Shown here: piece after piece, positions 20,291 through 32,767 of the stretch
How positions within the stretch are numbered: the stretch's first letter is position 1
How the letters are laid out: each line of letters begins with the position of its first letter
Assembly (NCBI RefSeq): GCF_028858725.1
Contig: NC_084759.1
Coordinates: 89,958,889-90,022,888, forward strand
DNA length: 64,000 bases
Source: Colius striatus
Taxonomy: Eukaryota > Chordata > Aves > Coliiformes > Coliidae
Direction: 5' to 3'
The notes under the pieces: model-generated
Database searches by the model: none
What the model saw: the letters and a program-made list of their open reading frames with translations, nothing else
Told to the model about the DNA's origin: nothing
Translations under genes and position numbers: made by a program

Positions 20291-23200
20291 AAGCTCTCCC
20301 AATGAGCCCTGCTAACTCCTCTGCCAGTAACTTATCAGCATCACTAGTAAGCATAAAGTACTGTATCCAAACCAGTTCCCCATGCTGCAAAACATTTGAC
20401 AACTGCTCATGACCTTACCATTACTCAGTTTCTTTGTTATGGAAAAGATTGTCTCTCATTTTAGTCTGGTGCAGAAAATTGTTTTGTAGATATAGGTGTT
20501 CTTATATCAAGGGAGACCGAGTCTGACTTTCCAGTTTGCCCCAAATAGGTCCCAATAGTTTGGTAATAAAACATTAATTTGTCTTCCTGTGATTCCAAGG
20601 AGTGCAGCTTAGGGCTATTTTATAATTGGAAAATTTAGACACAGAAGTTGCATGCTCAGGGTCACACAAGGCTGTAGCTGACTTGATGCCTGAACTCACA
20701 TTTCCAGCATGCAGAGACCTTCTCTCCTTTAACTTGCTGGACTGGATGCAAGCCTACTTTGCAGCACCCCAGCAGATATCCTAAGTCAACAGAAGCTGTT
20801 TGCCATTCTTTAATAGAATTACATATAAACTACCAGACTACACTTTCACATCTGTTACACAAATAAAAAGAATCTATCCTTATTAAAAAATTGAAAGAGA
20901 AAAGATTAAAAAATATCTTCCAGTTGAGACTAAAAACTTCTAAGAATGTGTCAGTAAGAAGCAACACTAACACACCTGTAGTGTGGCCAGAGTGTGAGTG
21001 CTAACTTTTCCTTCTTAATTTCTTCTGCCAGGAGATCTATACTTGTCATATGTCATTCCTCTTATGAGGCTATTTGTAGCTTCAAAACAAAATCATGTTG
21101 GCTTGCAAAAACTTTTTTTCCACAGCATTGGGCTGGACTAAAGGTGATTTTATTCCTCTATTCATTTATCAGTTAGACCTACCGTTATTATTTTACTTAA
21201 CTTACTACTGCAGTCACAATAACTAGAAAGAGGTCAAGGGATAAAGGTGTAAAATGTCTAAACTATTACCAAAGCACCGCAGCTGCTTTTATAAACCAAA
21301 GTATCACCTCATTGTAAATAGTATTAGCCAGCTCAGTTTGATAAACCACTCATGACAATAAACTGTCAGCAAAGTGACAGAAGTCCTTCCATAAATCTTA
21401 TCTTTTAAAGGCCTTTCTTTAGTTTTCCATGCATGTGTTCATATTTCCATATCTATCTGGCACACAGAGACTGCTCTCTTGCTTGAGATACATTACTGAA
21501 TTATCTTACCAGAACCGGGAGAAAAATGCAGTCCCGAGTGGATTCCTGACCTACTGAACCAGGCAACAGGGCTGGCCAGATAATGACTGTCTTTTTCCAG
21601 GAAAGATTTTTGACTGTTTCTAACCATGGCAAGGCAGAGAGCCAGCATCCCAGGAAAGTCTCCCACACTCCTGGTACTAGCTCACATGAGAAGTGTGCCC
21701 AAAAATTGAACAATTGCAGAAGTAGAGGAAGTGACAGGAGCATCTCCAGGGATGTCTACCCAGGGTAGGCCTCTATGCCAGGTCTCTGCTCAGCAGGCAG
21801 GCACTCCATGAGGAGTCCTGGCATGCCAAGACACAGCACAGCTCTGAGAAATAAGCATGTCTGAGTAGGAAAAAGCAAAAGAGTAAATAAATTTTTAAAA
21901 ATCTACACATCTGTTTTGTTTAATTTCAGACTATTTTGTTTATTTAAAGTCAAATTTTTCATGTCTGCCATAAGGCACACAGCTGTCTGTTAAGGTATTT
22001 CTCATAGAACAGTTTTCTTCAGCTGAGAGTGGGAAGAGGAAAGAAAAAGCAAAAAAAAAACTCTGTTAATCTGTTCCAGCCCAGCAACACTTCACCAGAT
22101 CACTGGAAATGAAGCTCTGCTTGGGAAATTTCGATTTTTGTTTTCTCTTTTTTTAAAAAAGTAGCCCTTAAGAAAGGCTCCTATGAACAAACATATGCTC
22201 TGGCTGGCTGGAGTTATCAACCACAAAAACCACTAGGCATACATGCAGGGAGCCAGTGCCTTTTGTTAGCATTTTTGACAATGCACCAGCTGCTGACAGG
22301 CTTCATGCAATGTGTCTTAGCTTCACTTCTGAGCAATTCCTATTGCATCACAACATATCTGGATGTAAAATGATTTATAAACAAAGACAAACAAACAGTT
22401 CCTCGGGAACATAAAATATGTCCACCAATATCTGTGTCTGCATTTACTGCACTGGTAGGCCATCAAGTTCTGGGAAAACAGTAGCAGGTATTCCACTAGT
22501 GAAATGCTTCTGCAAGTAAGAATTTTTGCATTAAAACTGGTTTTAACGTTCAGATATTAAAAGTGTAGTGTTCTCAGGCCTGAGCACCCCACAGCTGTGT
22601 GAGATGCCAGGCACAAAGGTGTGCCCCCCACTTGCATACCTTTCAGACACCTTAAGGGTGGGGTTGAAGGGCAGAGAAGGAAAGGAATCCTATTTTGCTT
22701 TAGTCTCTAGGCAACGCTACTCCAGACAGCTAGCAGGAAAGCACAGGACTTACCTAGGCAGAAGCCCGGCAAGAAGTTTATTTTGAAGCTAGGAAAGGAC
22801 CCTAACCTTTTTGTGAAGGTCTGGCTTTACAGCCCAATGCTCTTATAGAACACTCACTACACATACTATAGTCTTCATCACTGCATACCTAGATGCTAGG
22901 ACGAGATAGAGCGCTCAGCCTGTAGATGATTAATTGTATAATATATTTGTGGCTTGAAACTCCATGCAAGAAATCAGTATAATTGCTCATAGATGAACAC
23001 TTCAGAGCAGCATACCAAAACGTATTTGAACAGAGATAAAGTGCAAAGGAGCAATGTGTCAAATGCAGGTCAAATTTTACAAGGAGATGGGCGAGGAAGC
23101 ACACGGCTTCTGCAATGAGAATCCATCCTTGTCTGAGTGACAAGACTGCCACAGACTTGGCAAGCTTTCATTTAGTCTATTTACTATTCAGGGAGGAAAG

Positions 23201-24246
23201 ATTGGTCTTCTATCTTCCTCCCATCCCAACATGTCAAAGCTGGTGTCACTGTTTACTGCCAAGACAGTGCCTACTTGTTTTGCTGGCTTAAGATGCTGCA
23301 CCCCACAGGTTGGCAGAACACCAGCAATTTAATTACATAGGAAGCTATTAAAGCCTGCCTGAACTTTCACACCAGGAAACAATGTGTTTCTGCTCAACTT
23401 TGAAACAAAGTATTGATTGTTAGCTAGGTCAAGGCCAGAGATCTGTAGAATTACTACTATATCCTTCCCCAGTTACAAAGTCTCTACTCAAAGTCACTTT
23501 GTGAGTCACAGCCACAGAGTGAATATTGGTCTATAAGGGACTTTGGACACTCGCAGCACAGCAGCTGTTGCCAAACTAAACTTTTGTTTTTGCCCATCAT
23601 CAGAGTAATTTCTGATAAATCAGGGAAAAAGGACTACAGACAGCATCTGCAAAACAGACTTGCTGCTAGGATATAAGGAGTATAACCTTCCAGAAACAAA
23701 AACCCCACTGCAAAGAAATGGCAAGAGTGGCTGAAGCTGTAGTAGTATATTCAGGAAAGCTCAAATTTCATTAAGATCAGAAACAGGAGTTCCTTGTACA
23801 ACACCCCCCCCCCCCCCCCCCCCCAGGTCTGGATATCCTACAGAGGACTGGAGTACTCCCACAGGGGCCACCACTACTGTGAGAGGAGAAGCTGCACTGG
23901 GTAAGGAGCTAAACCAGGCTCAACACATGCTAATAGTTCAGTTAACCCTGGAAGGCATCTCTCCTTTAGACAAGCTGTGAATCAAGCCATCACATGATTC
24001 AAAGGAAAAAAGTTATTTGCATGCCTTAAGAAAAACATGATTCATTTAGACCTGCCTTGCACAAGGGAAGCAAAGCTCTAGGACACTCAAGCTGTGGCTG
24101 TCAGTAGTTGTGTAAGATGGAGACAGCAGACAGGTCTTAAGGTTGGCATGCAGACTGAGATCATTTGGCAGGGCAGAAAACAAATTTAAAAGAAAGTAAA
24201 GCTGACAGTCTTCCTGGAAAGCAGTCTAAAATATTAACTCTATCCC
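20291..24246. other. Intergenic, no gene recognised
   Basis: Nearly 4 kb of AT-rich sequence without a recognisable gene. It contains the C homopolymer listed separately. Short open frames show no domain. Confidence 0.6.
23804..23824. repeat. C21 homopolymer
   Basis: Twenty-one consecutive C. The complementary strand is a G21 run that can form G-quadruplexes. Length is uncertain in any assembly because such runs are prone to slippage and sequencing error. Confidence 0.9.
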
Positions 24247-24777
24247 TGTTAAAACCAGGATAATTTTCTTCCTAGTAGCTGGTGCAGTATTGTGTTTTGG
24301 ATTTAGGGTGAGAACAATGTTGGTAATATATAGATGTTTTAGTTATTACTAGGCAGTGTTTGTACTAAGTCAAGGACTTACCAGTTGCCCACCCTGCCGT
24401 GCCAGCAGAGGCTGGGGTTGCACAAAAGGCTAGGAGGGTAGGAAGCCAGGACAGCTTACCCAAATTAACCAAGGAGGTATTGTATACCATGTGACATCAT
24501 GTGAAGTATATACACTGGGGAAAGTTGGTCAAGGAACACCACAGTTTGGGCATTGGCTAGGCTTTGGTCAGCAGGAGGTGAGCAACTGTATTGTGCATCA
24601 CTTGTTTTAGATATTCTTTTGATATTATTTTAATCTTCATTTCCTGTCTTTGCCTTTATCTCAGCCTACACGTCTTACTTTTTTTTTTTCATCACATTTC
24701 TCTCCCACTGAGCACAGAGACTGAGCAAGCAGCTGCATGGTGCTTAATTGCCAGATGGGGTTACATTAATCTCGACA
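24247..24777 (+). mobile_element. Solo LTR of an avian endogenous retrovirus
   Basis: About 530 bp starting TGTTAAAACC and ending CTCGACA. It is recognised from features shared by an abundant avian LTR type. These are ATTGTGTTTTGGATTTAG near the start, CCATGTGACATCATG followed by the TATA-like GTATATACACTGGGG near 24490-24520, and CAACTGTATTGTGCATCACT in the R region. GCATGGTGCTTAATTGCCAG lies near the end. No internal retroviral sequence is next to it, so it looks like a solo LTR. The first part appears internally deleted, and no convincing target-site duplication remains. Family name not assigned. Confidence 0.8.
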
Positions 24778-26667
24778 AATATGAACCAAAGGAATGGCCC
24801 AGGAAGACTATCTTCCATGGTAGAGAGCAGCAAACTGAACACATGCACATTACCAACCCAAAAGCGAGGTCTAGGGGAAGAGTGTCACTCATGGAGGGCT
24901 AAGTCCTCAAGTGCAACAATTAAATTGCTCACATTTAGAAATGTATGTATTATGTTTGGCAAATCTCACACAATATCCATAGTGTTGCACAAACCAAATG
25001 GTAGGCTTTGTTTGCGCTTGGTTTTCATGGTTTCCCTGACATATCTAAATGAAAGATTCGCTCCTGTAATTGTTAGTAATCTGATCAGTTACATTTCGAC
25101 AGTACTGCAGACAGCATTACTATGACTACGCTGAACCTCCAAAGTACATACCACTGATGGAGGACATAGGGTGGGAATTTGGTTGCTTGGCTTATACACT
25201 TTGCAGGGCCAGAGAAAAACCTGGTTACATTCCCAAATATTTTATTAGAGTTGCAAATAAGCTGTTTGGAATGTGAACTACTCGTCAGAGGATAGGTGTA
25301 CTTCCCATGCATTTCTAGACAGAGTAGAGCCCTCTCTCTACCACTGTTAAACCAGCCCCATGCACAAGACAAGACTTGCCACCACCCTCCTAAGAGTGAG
25401 AGATCCTGAACACTCAAGCAGCCACAAACTTCAGGATATTCTGGAAAAAAGAAAAAGGAGGAAAAGTGACTTCAGGGAAGAACAAGCAGCTAATCAGCCT
25501 GGAAGCTTTGTCACTTAAAGGTCAAGCTGACAAAAGTAGCAAAAGATCAGCTCAGCTCTCACTTCTTTCTCACAGTCAAGATGAATTCTTGTTCCCATTT
25601 CTGCTTGTACATTTAGGTCATTAGGCCTCAGCCACATATGTACATTTCTTGCCAAGTATCGCCTACTACCAGAATTTAAAATAACATTTTTCATCTTGGA
25701 CAGCAACATTGCTGACTGTTGCCTCTTCAGTTGCAAACAAACATGCTGTTTCAATTTTTGCTACTCTAGGTATATTATAAAATGACCTCAGCAGTTGTTC
25801 AAACGGTTTGAAAGTCAACATAAGAACTTTATTTCTTCATGTTTTGTGTCTGTTCATTCTGGGCTAAGAGTCCTAACCTTGTAACACAAACAGACTGTTA
25901 ACTCAAATGAGTGGAAACAAGTGAAACCAGTCCAAACAGAAATACTTCTCAGTCTGGAAAGCCTCTGTCTAGAGCCAAATCCAAATAGTCTTTTTCCACC
26001 TGGGCTGAAGAAGGAATAAAGCTTAGCAAAATGAAGCAGAGAACAAGCATGGCAAGCTACAGCTACTACTGGTCTATACTGCCTTACCCACAAAAAACAC
26101 ACATTTGCCATCTTCTACTCAGAATGACAAATGAAGTGGAATTTGCACTTTCCGGAAGTGAACGTGATTGAGATTGTTTATATTATTTGGATCACCTAAA
26201 TGAGTGGGAGGAAGAGGAAAACCCAATCTCATTGTTAACAGCAGGTCAAGTCATCAATGTTAATGATTAGTGACTCAACAGTCAAAAATGTGTGACCCTC
26301 TTGTGCCAGCAGGGTCAGGAGCTACTCTGACTACAAAAACAAGTGAGGGGGAAAATACAGCTAAAAGAGGAACATTGCAAGGTTACAACATGCTAACATA
26401 GCACCAAAGGAAATTGCACAGGTCTCTTGCCCAGTCTGGATCAGTACTTACAAGTCAAAGTTTATATTCCAGATATTGGAGATTAAACTATACAAACATT
26501 CCCTTCTTCCATCCATTCACCTCTATGGAAGGAGAAGGGTGTGGCTCTGACTTTGGAAAGTATTTGCTTCAGTGTTTGAATTTGCAGATGTGTAGCCAAC
26601 TGTGTTCTGTAACAAAGCTAAGAAGTTGTCTAAAATACACTGCTGTATTCTATGGCTTTTATATCAG
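24778..26667. other. Intergenic, nothing recognised
   Basis: AT-rich sequence between the LTR and the next CR1 copy. Open frames on both strands are short and without domain signs. Confidence 0.6.
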
Positions 26668-27372
26668 AGGATAGTCCTGTCATCCAGGGACACCTTGACA
26701 GAATGGAAAAACTATCTGACAGAAACCTCATGAAGTTCAAGAAGGGCAAGTGCAAAGTCCTGCACCTGGGGAGGAACAACTCCATGTACCAGTACAGGCT
26801 GGAGGCACCTGGCTTGAAAGCAGCTTTGCAGAAAGCACTCTGGGGGTGTGCTGGTGGGCAACAAATTGAACATGAGCCTTCAAGGTATATCTTGATGCAA
26901 AGATGGCTGATGGTATCCTGGGCTGCATCAATGGAAGTATTGCTAACAGGTTAAAGGTGACGATCCTTCCTCTCTACTCAGTGCTGGTGGGGTCACACCT
27001 GGAGTGCTGGATCCACTTCTGGACTCCTCCATAAGAGATATGAATCTGCTGGAGAGAGTGTCATAGACAACCATAAAGATGAAGAGACTGAAGTATCTCT
27101 TCTGTGATGAAAGGCTGAGAGAGCTGCAACTGCTCAGCCTGGAGAAGACAGGGCTTAGGTGGGATTTCAATGTACATAAAATCCTCAAGGGAAGGTGCAA
27201 AGAGGATAGAGCCATACTGTCTTCAGTAGAGCCCAGTGACAGGACGAGAGGCAGTGGGCACATGCACACCCAGGAGAGTCTGTCTGAAGATCAAGTAGAT
27301 AGCCTTGCTTGAGCAGGAAGCTTGGACCAGATCATCTCCAGAGGTCCCTTCGAACCTCAACCTGTGATTCTG
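26668..27372 (+). mobile_element. CR1 LINE, 5'-truncated
   Basis: The translation begins in the region after the RT active site (DRNLMKFKKGKCKVLHLGRN). It continues through a frameshifted C-terminal part (CDERLRELQLLSLEKTGLRW) and ends at AACCTCAACCTGTGATTCTG. It is more diverged than the copy at 6518. Confidence 0.93.
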
Positions 27373-27923
27373 GTAAAGTGATGGCTTGATTTTGAGAGAG
27401 CTTGAAGAAATTCTATAGCCATAATAGCAGCAATCTCCTTCAGGTCACTCAAGTCATGCTAAGTTTAAAAAGGAGTATGTTGAAGAACAGGAAGGATAGA
27501 AAGAGAAAGAAAGAAAAAACAACACAACTCATGTTCAGTCTTTTATCTGTGAAGATAAAAATATTACAAGTCAGTATTGCACTGCTGCCAGGTCCTCATT
27601 TTCTTTCATAAGTAACTAGCACACTAGAATACTAAGTAGTCACAGTACTTTGCTGCTGCCACATGAGCAATTAGCAAACTTGAGGAAAAAAAAAAACAAA
27701 TCAAAAACAACCAAACTCTGTATATACCAGTGTGATTTATTCTGGTGTGTAGTTACCACAGATCAGAATGATTTCTTGTCTTTATCACCAAAAATCAAAT
27801 TGATTAATAGCTGTATGCCCCGCCCTCAAGACACACAGCCTTCACTTCAAAACACAAGAAGACATATGTCTGACTACAGTCCTTTTGTACACTCAGCAGT
27901 TTTAGAAGAATGCATTAGTAATC
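27373..27923. other. Intergenic, nothing recognised
   Basis: A/T-rich spacer between two CR1 copies of opposite orientation. It includes an A-rich patch near 27685-27705. Confidence 0.6.
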
Positions 27924-28268
27924 CACAGAATCACAGACTGGTAGGAGTTGGAAAGGACCTCTAGAGATTATCTACTCAAACCCCCCTGCTTAAGCAGGTC
28001 CATCTAGATCGAGTCATACAGGAATGTGTTCAAGCGGGTTTGAAAACCTCCAGAGAACGAATCTGCACATCCTCTCTGGACAGCCTGTGCCAGGGCTCCC
28101 TCACTCTCACAAGAAAAGTTTTTCCTCTTGTTCAAGGGGAACTTCCTATGTTCCAGCTTATACCTGTTACTGGGCATTACAGAAAAAAAGACTCACTCCA
28201 TCCTCTCAACACTCACCCTTTAAGTATTTATAAGTGTTGATAAAGTCAGTCTTTTCTAGGCTAAAAGA
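27924..28268 (-). mobile_element. CR1 LINE 3' fragment
   Basis: Begins CACAGAATCACAGACTGGTA and GGAGTTGGAAAGGACCTCTA, the reverse-complement CR1 terminus. It continues through GGACAGCCTGTGCCAGGGCT to about 28268. Truncated. Confidence 0.93.
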
Positions 28269-31200
28269 TCACTAAATTAAGATCACTGCCACTTCCCGCA
28301 AGAAGGAAACACAACAATAAGGTGAGAAAGGGATGAAAGGCAAAACAGACGATACCTAGACACAAAGCTAGAATACTTCAGCCTTTTTATTTTTTAGCTT
28401 CATGGTACTTAATCACCATACCAGGGCAATTCAAAGACCAAATACAAAAAAAAACCAAAAAAAACCCAGAAAATCCTGCAATATGGAATGTTTAGTGACA
28501 TAGGACTTTAAAAATATGTGCTGAAAAAAAGCTATTCATATCACTGGACATACTGAACAACTCCCACAGCGGTTGGTTTAAATTTAAGTTGGGCTATGTA
28601 ATATCTTAGAGATCTGTTCCAAGCACATAAAGAAGGAAATAGGGAATGAAGTATTAAGAGTATATCTTCACATTCTTGAACTTGATTATGAAGTGATTTT
28701 CTTTTACTTGGAATTGTGCATAACATCTATGAGTCAGATTCCAACATTTGTGTTAACTTGGATAAAATCTCTGTTTGATATAAGATGAGCTCTCAGAGTA
28801 GTACCCTATAAAGAAATGAGCTTTCTGAAGGGCATCAGGGAACAAAAGAAGAACAAACCAAAACAAAAAATCCACCCACAATATGTCTCTGTCGTGACAT
28901 TAGTACAGTCTTGAGTAGTTTTGGTACTTCATAGGGAATTTTATTCTCAGAAGCCTTCTACTTTTGGACTTCAGTGCCAGAGAATAACTTCTACAAACTC
29001 AGACATATTTTCCTCTGTTCTGTCTTATCACTCATCTAATGTGAGTTGCATCAGGCATTCAAAGTTTGCCAAAAGTGCCTCAGGAAATAGTCAGGATCAT
29101 CACTGTTTGCAAGAGTGAATAGGCAATTCCATTACAGGAGCATTTGAGTGAGAAATTGTGCATTGCTGAAATACTCCCATGAAGCTAACTGATTAATCAA
29201 GTGTTACTTGTTAAACTATTAAGTAGAGTACGAAAGTTTTGTTTGTTTTCCAGCATAGTGAATCATAATTTCCTAGGGTTCCTTCAATTATTTAACTTCT
29301 GGCTTAATACTAAGAAATTCAGCCTTGCTCTAAAATATAAGCACTTTTTTGTTTTGTTTTTTAATACAGGTTTTACATACAAATATTTTAATTCATCAAG
29401 CATGATTAAATAGTTAGCTCCCCGCTTAACCCAAACAAAGGAGGAGTTGAGATGAAGGAGAACAGTATTTGGAATACTAATTATTTTAAATCTATCGGTA
29501 TGCATGTTATTGCACATTTATATAACGAAAAGTTCACCGCTTTTTAAAGGAAGATGTCAGAAGGATTCATTCAATGCAAGAGAGACTACCCAGAAAAATC
29601 GTAAAAATGAGAGTTGATACAATGTATTTTTTAGCTTCTTGTGTACTGAATTGTGTGATTATGCATCTATGTGCAACAAAACCACAGTGAAGCAATGGCT
29701 GTGGTAGCAAAGACCCGTAGAAAGAAAACTAGAATTGTTTTATGAAATGTTCTAACAAGGCATGCCAGGGACCCACACCCAAGTCAAACAAACAGCTCAG
29801 TGCGATACAAGCAAGAGCTCACTCAAGGACAAAGAGAAAGGCTTCTGCCATGGCCAGCTGAAAACATAAGGGGTAAACATTGCTTGGTACCTGCTCATAA
29901 AAAGCAGAGAGGGAGTGAAACAGTAGTGCTTGATTGAAGAGCAAAGAAGAGAGGGAGAGAACTTTTTTCACAAAGTAGAGTTTGGAAAGGCATGCTTAGC
30001 AAGCAGTAGCTTCTGTTAAGGTATACAGGACACTACATATATGGATATCAGTTAAAACTAATTGTAAGAAGAGACAAGGTTTTTTGGCATTTTGTTTGTT
30101 TGCATTTTTATACAATTTTCTCTTACTAACGGAACAAACCAAGCAAAGTCTCAAGTGCCTGCTTGACCTAAGAGGCAAGATTCATTTGAGAAACATTCCC
30201 AAAAATCCTTATTCTAAACATCTTGAAGTAGCACATTCACGCAAAGATATGCTTCTTGACAGAGACATATGTTTTATTGACAAAAGGTGGATAATCTTCC
30301 TAGAAAGCACCACCGTATCAGAACATTGCACTACTATAAGCAGCTAAAGTTTGGGAAAAGAAGGGTAAAATATCAAATGTTCCTGAGCTTTTACTACTGG
30401 TAAAGTAAGGCTAGCAAATCCTTACGTCAGTTGAGCACACCATAGTGAGCACCATCAATAATTCATTTTCTTCCTTGGCTAGTCAAGAAAGACAGCCCTC
30501 AATATCCGAGTTATTGCTCCACATCCTGCCTTGCATCAGCACTTCCTCATTCAAGGCACAGGCTCCTCACAGCAGCACGTTTGAATCTCGGCATATTCAG
30601 ACAGGATACAGAGAAATTCCATAGAGGTAAGAGATCAAGTTTTCTGTCTTGTACTAGAAAGTCCTAAAACTGACTTATCTGGGCTACAGCTTTTTGGCTA
30701 AGGTCCATTATAAGTGCTTCAGATGACGGGGACACAGGAAAAAACGAAAAAGAAACAATTCTGGGTTTGTATTCTGTTTGGTTTTTGTGTTTTGTTGGTT
30801 AGGTTTGGGGTTTTTATTTTTTTGGCTTTGTTGTAAGTGGCAGCTTGCTGGAGAAGAAAAAAATCAGTTTGAGGGATTTCCTGGTTAAAAGTGTTTCGTC
30901 TCTGTAACTCCAGTCCTCTTTGCTGACTGCCAGCTGGTGTGCATTTGGATTGTAAAACAAGAAGTGAAAGCACAACTGCTGGTAAAACAAAATGCAGCTT
31001 TCACCTAAGACTCTGAAAGGCATCTCCAACTAATTTACTCGACAAGTACAATTTTGCTTTTACTGCTTCTCCTTACCCTTTTTATTTTCTTAAGTCATGA
31101 AACTGACACATTGAGAGACCAAATACAGTTTCAGCGCAGTGTGGTTCAAGGAGTTAACACCAGGCTGAAAATAATCTCACATACTGCCTCAAATTATCAG

Positions 31201-31680
31201 CTGAGTAAGAGAAAAGGCTCAGACAAGACATTCTGGATACTAGTCACACCAAAACTTTTCAAGTTCTGAATGGTTATTATGTACAAACTGACAGCATGTA
31301 ATAGAAACTAAAAAGTCCTTTGTGACGAAGGTAAGAAGTCCCATTGTACTGAGCAGCACATATACAATCATAAACTCAATACGATCGGAAACTCAGTGTT
31401 GCACAAAACCCAAGGTCTCAGTTTGCAGCTAGTGAAGAAATCCAGTGAAAACATGAGAAAGAGGGCAAGCAACTGCATCGGAAGTTTTGCCCGGGTCATG
31501 AGTCACCATAGTTTGTTACAAGTTGTTTGTGTGCTTTAAAAAAAAAGAATAAGCTACTGTAACACACCTAGCCTTCAGACAAATTAATTGCCTTTCAGTT
31601 TTGATGAATGGTTTATATTAAATGAATAATAAAACACATAACCACAGATGTGCATACCAGTCTTTACTGCAGGGCATTTT
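28269..31680. other. Intergenic, nothing recognised
   Basis: 3.4 kb of AT-rich sequence. A T/G-rich low-complexity patch is at about 30770-30840. No gene or transposon was recognised. Confidence 0.55.
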
Positions 31681-32025
31681 ATGGAATGGTTTGTGTTGGA
31701 AGGGAACTTAAAGACCAATGAGTCCCAACACCTCTACCAAGGGGAGGGACACATTCCATTAGACCAGTTTGCTCAAAACCCCATCCAGCCTGCCCTTGAA
31801 CACTTCCAGGGACAGGACATCTACAGTCTTTATGGGCAACATGGTCCAGTGCCTCACAGTGAAAAGCCTCTTCCTTACAACTAATCTAAATCTACTCTCT
31901 TTCAGTTTAAAACCATTATCTCTTGTCCTGTCACTACATACCCTTCTAAAAAAACAAAAAAACCACCACCAAACAAAAAATAGCCCTCTCCAGCTTTCTT
32001 CTTGGCCTCTGGAAGCCACTTTTTC
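31681..32025 (-). mobile_element. CR1 LINE 3' fragment
   Basis: Begins ATGGAATGGTTTGTGTTGGA and follows the CR1 tail (CCATCCAGCCTGCCCTTGAA; TCTTGTCCTGTCACTACATA). An A/C-rich expansion of about 40 bp interrupts it near 31945-31985. It belongs to a CR1 subtype different from the copies at 15949 and 62200. Confidence 0.93.
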
Positions 32026-32608
32026 ATACCTCTGTGAACCTGGGCCCCTTAAGAGCCAGTTTTGCCTTTTTGAAGACTAAAATGACATCGTTGTATTTCA
32101 TCGTTGATTAAAACTGAATCCTGTGAGAGCAGAGAAATCACACAGCTGTAGATTTCAGATCTCATGAAGTCAAAACCTTGCTATTGTTTTGAGTTCAACT
32201 TGATAATACAAGTAATACAAATGTAAATACAGAGATCAGCAGAGATTTTTCCTTCTGAAGAAATTAAACAATTATTTCTAGAAAGGAAGAGGAGATAATA
32301 AATTTTCATCTCCAAACTCTCTTCTTGTAATGAAGTTGAAACTACTGAACTATTTACCAAGATGAGCACTATGAAAGAGTCTCCAATATACCGTCTCCAG
32401 TTATGAAAGTCCTAAAATTGCATGAATGCAATGCATATGACATTCAAGAAACTGATCTTTTGGCAAAACGGTTAGCACATCTTGACAGTTTGTCTGCCAG
32501 AGAAGTCACATCAAGGGCCGGTGAGAGAATATTTTACTCAAAAGAAAAAAAACAATATATCATTTAAAAAATTGGCATCTTAAGGTGCCTTTTTGCCAAA
32601 TATTACTC

Positions 32609-32767
32609 AGACAGGCTGTGGGTCTTCTATCATTGAAAGTGTTCAAGGTAAGGTTGGACAGGGCTCTGAGCAAACTGTTCTAGTGGATGGTCTCAGTCTA
32701 TGGCAGGAGGAGTTGGACTAGATGATCTTTAAGGCTCCCTTTCAACCCGTTTTATGCTTTTATGATT
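32609..32767 (+). mobile_element. CR1 LINE 3' end
   Basis: Runs from ACAGGCTGTGGGTCTTCTAT to TTTCAACCCGTTTTATGCTT followed by TTATGATT. It is a diverged sense-strand CR1 terminus of about 160 bp. Confidence 0.85.
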
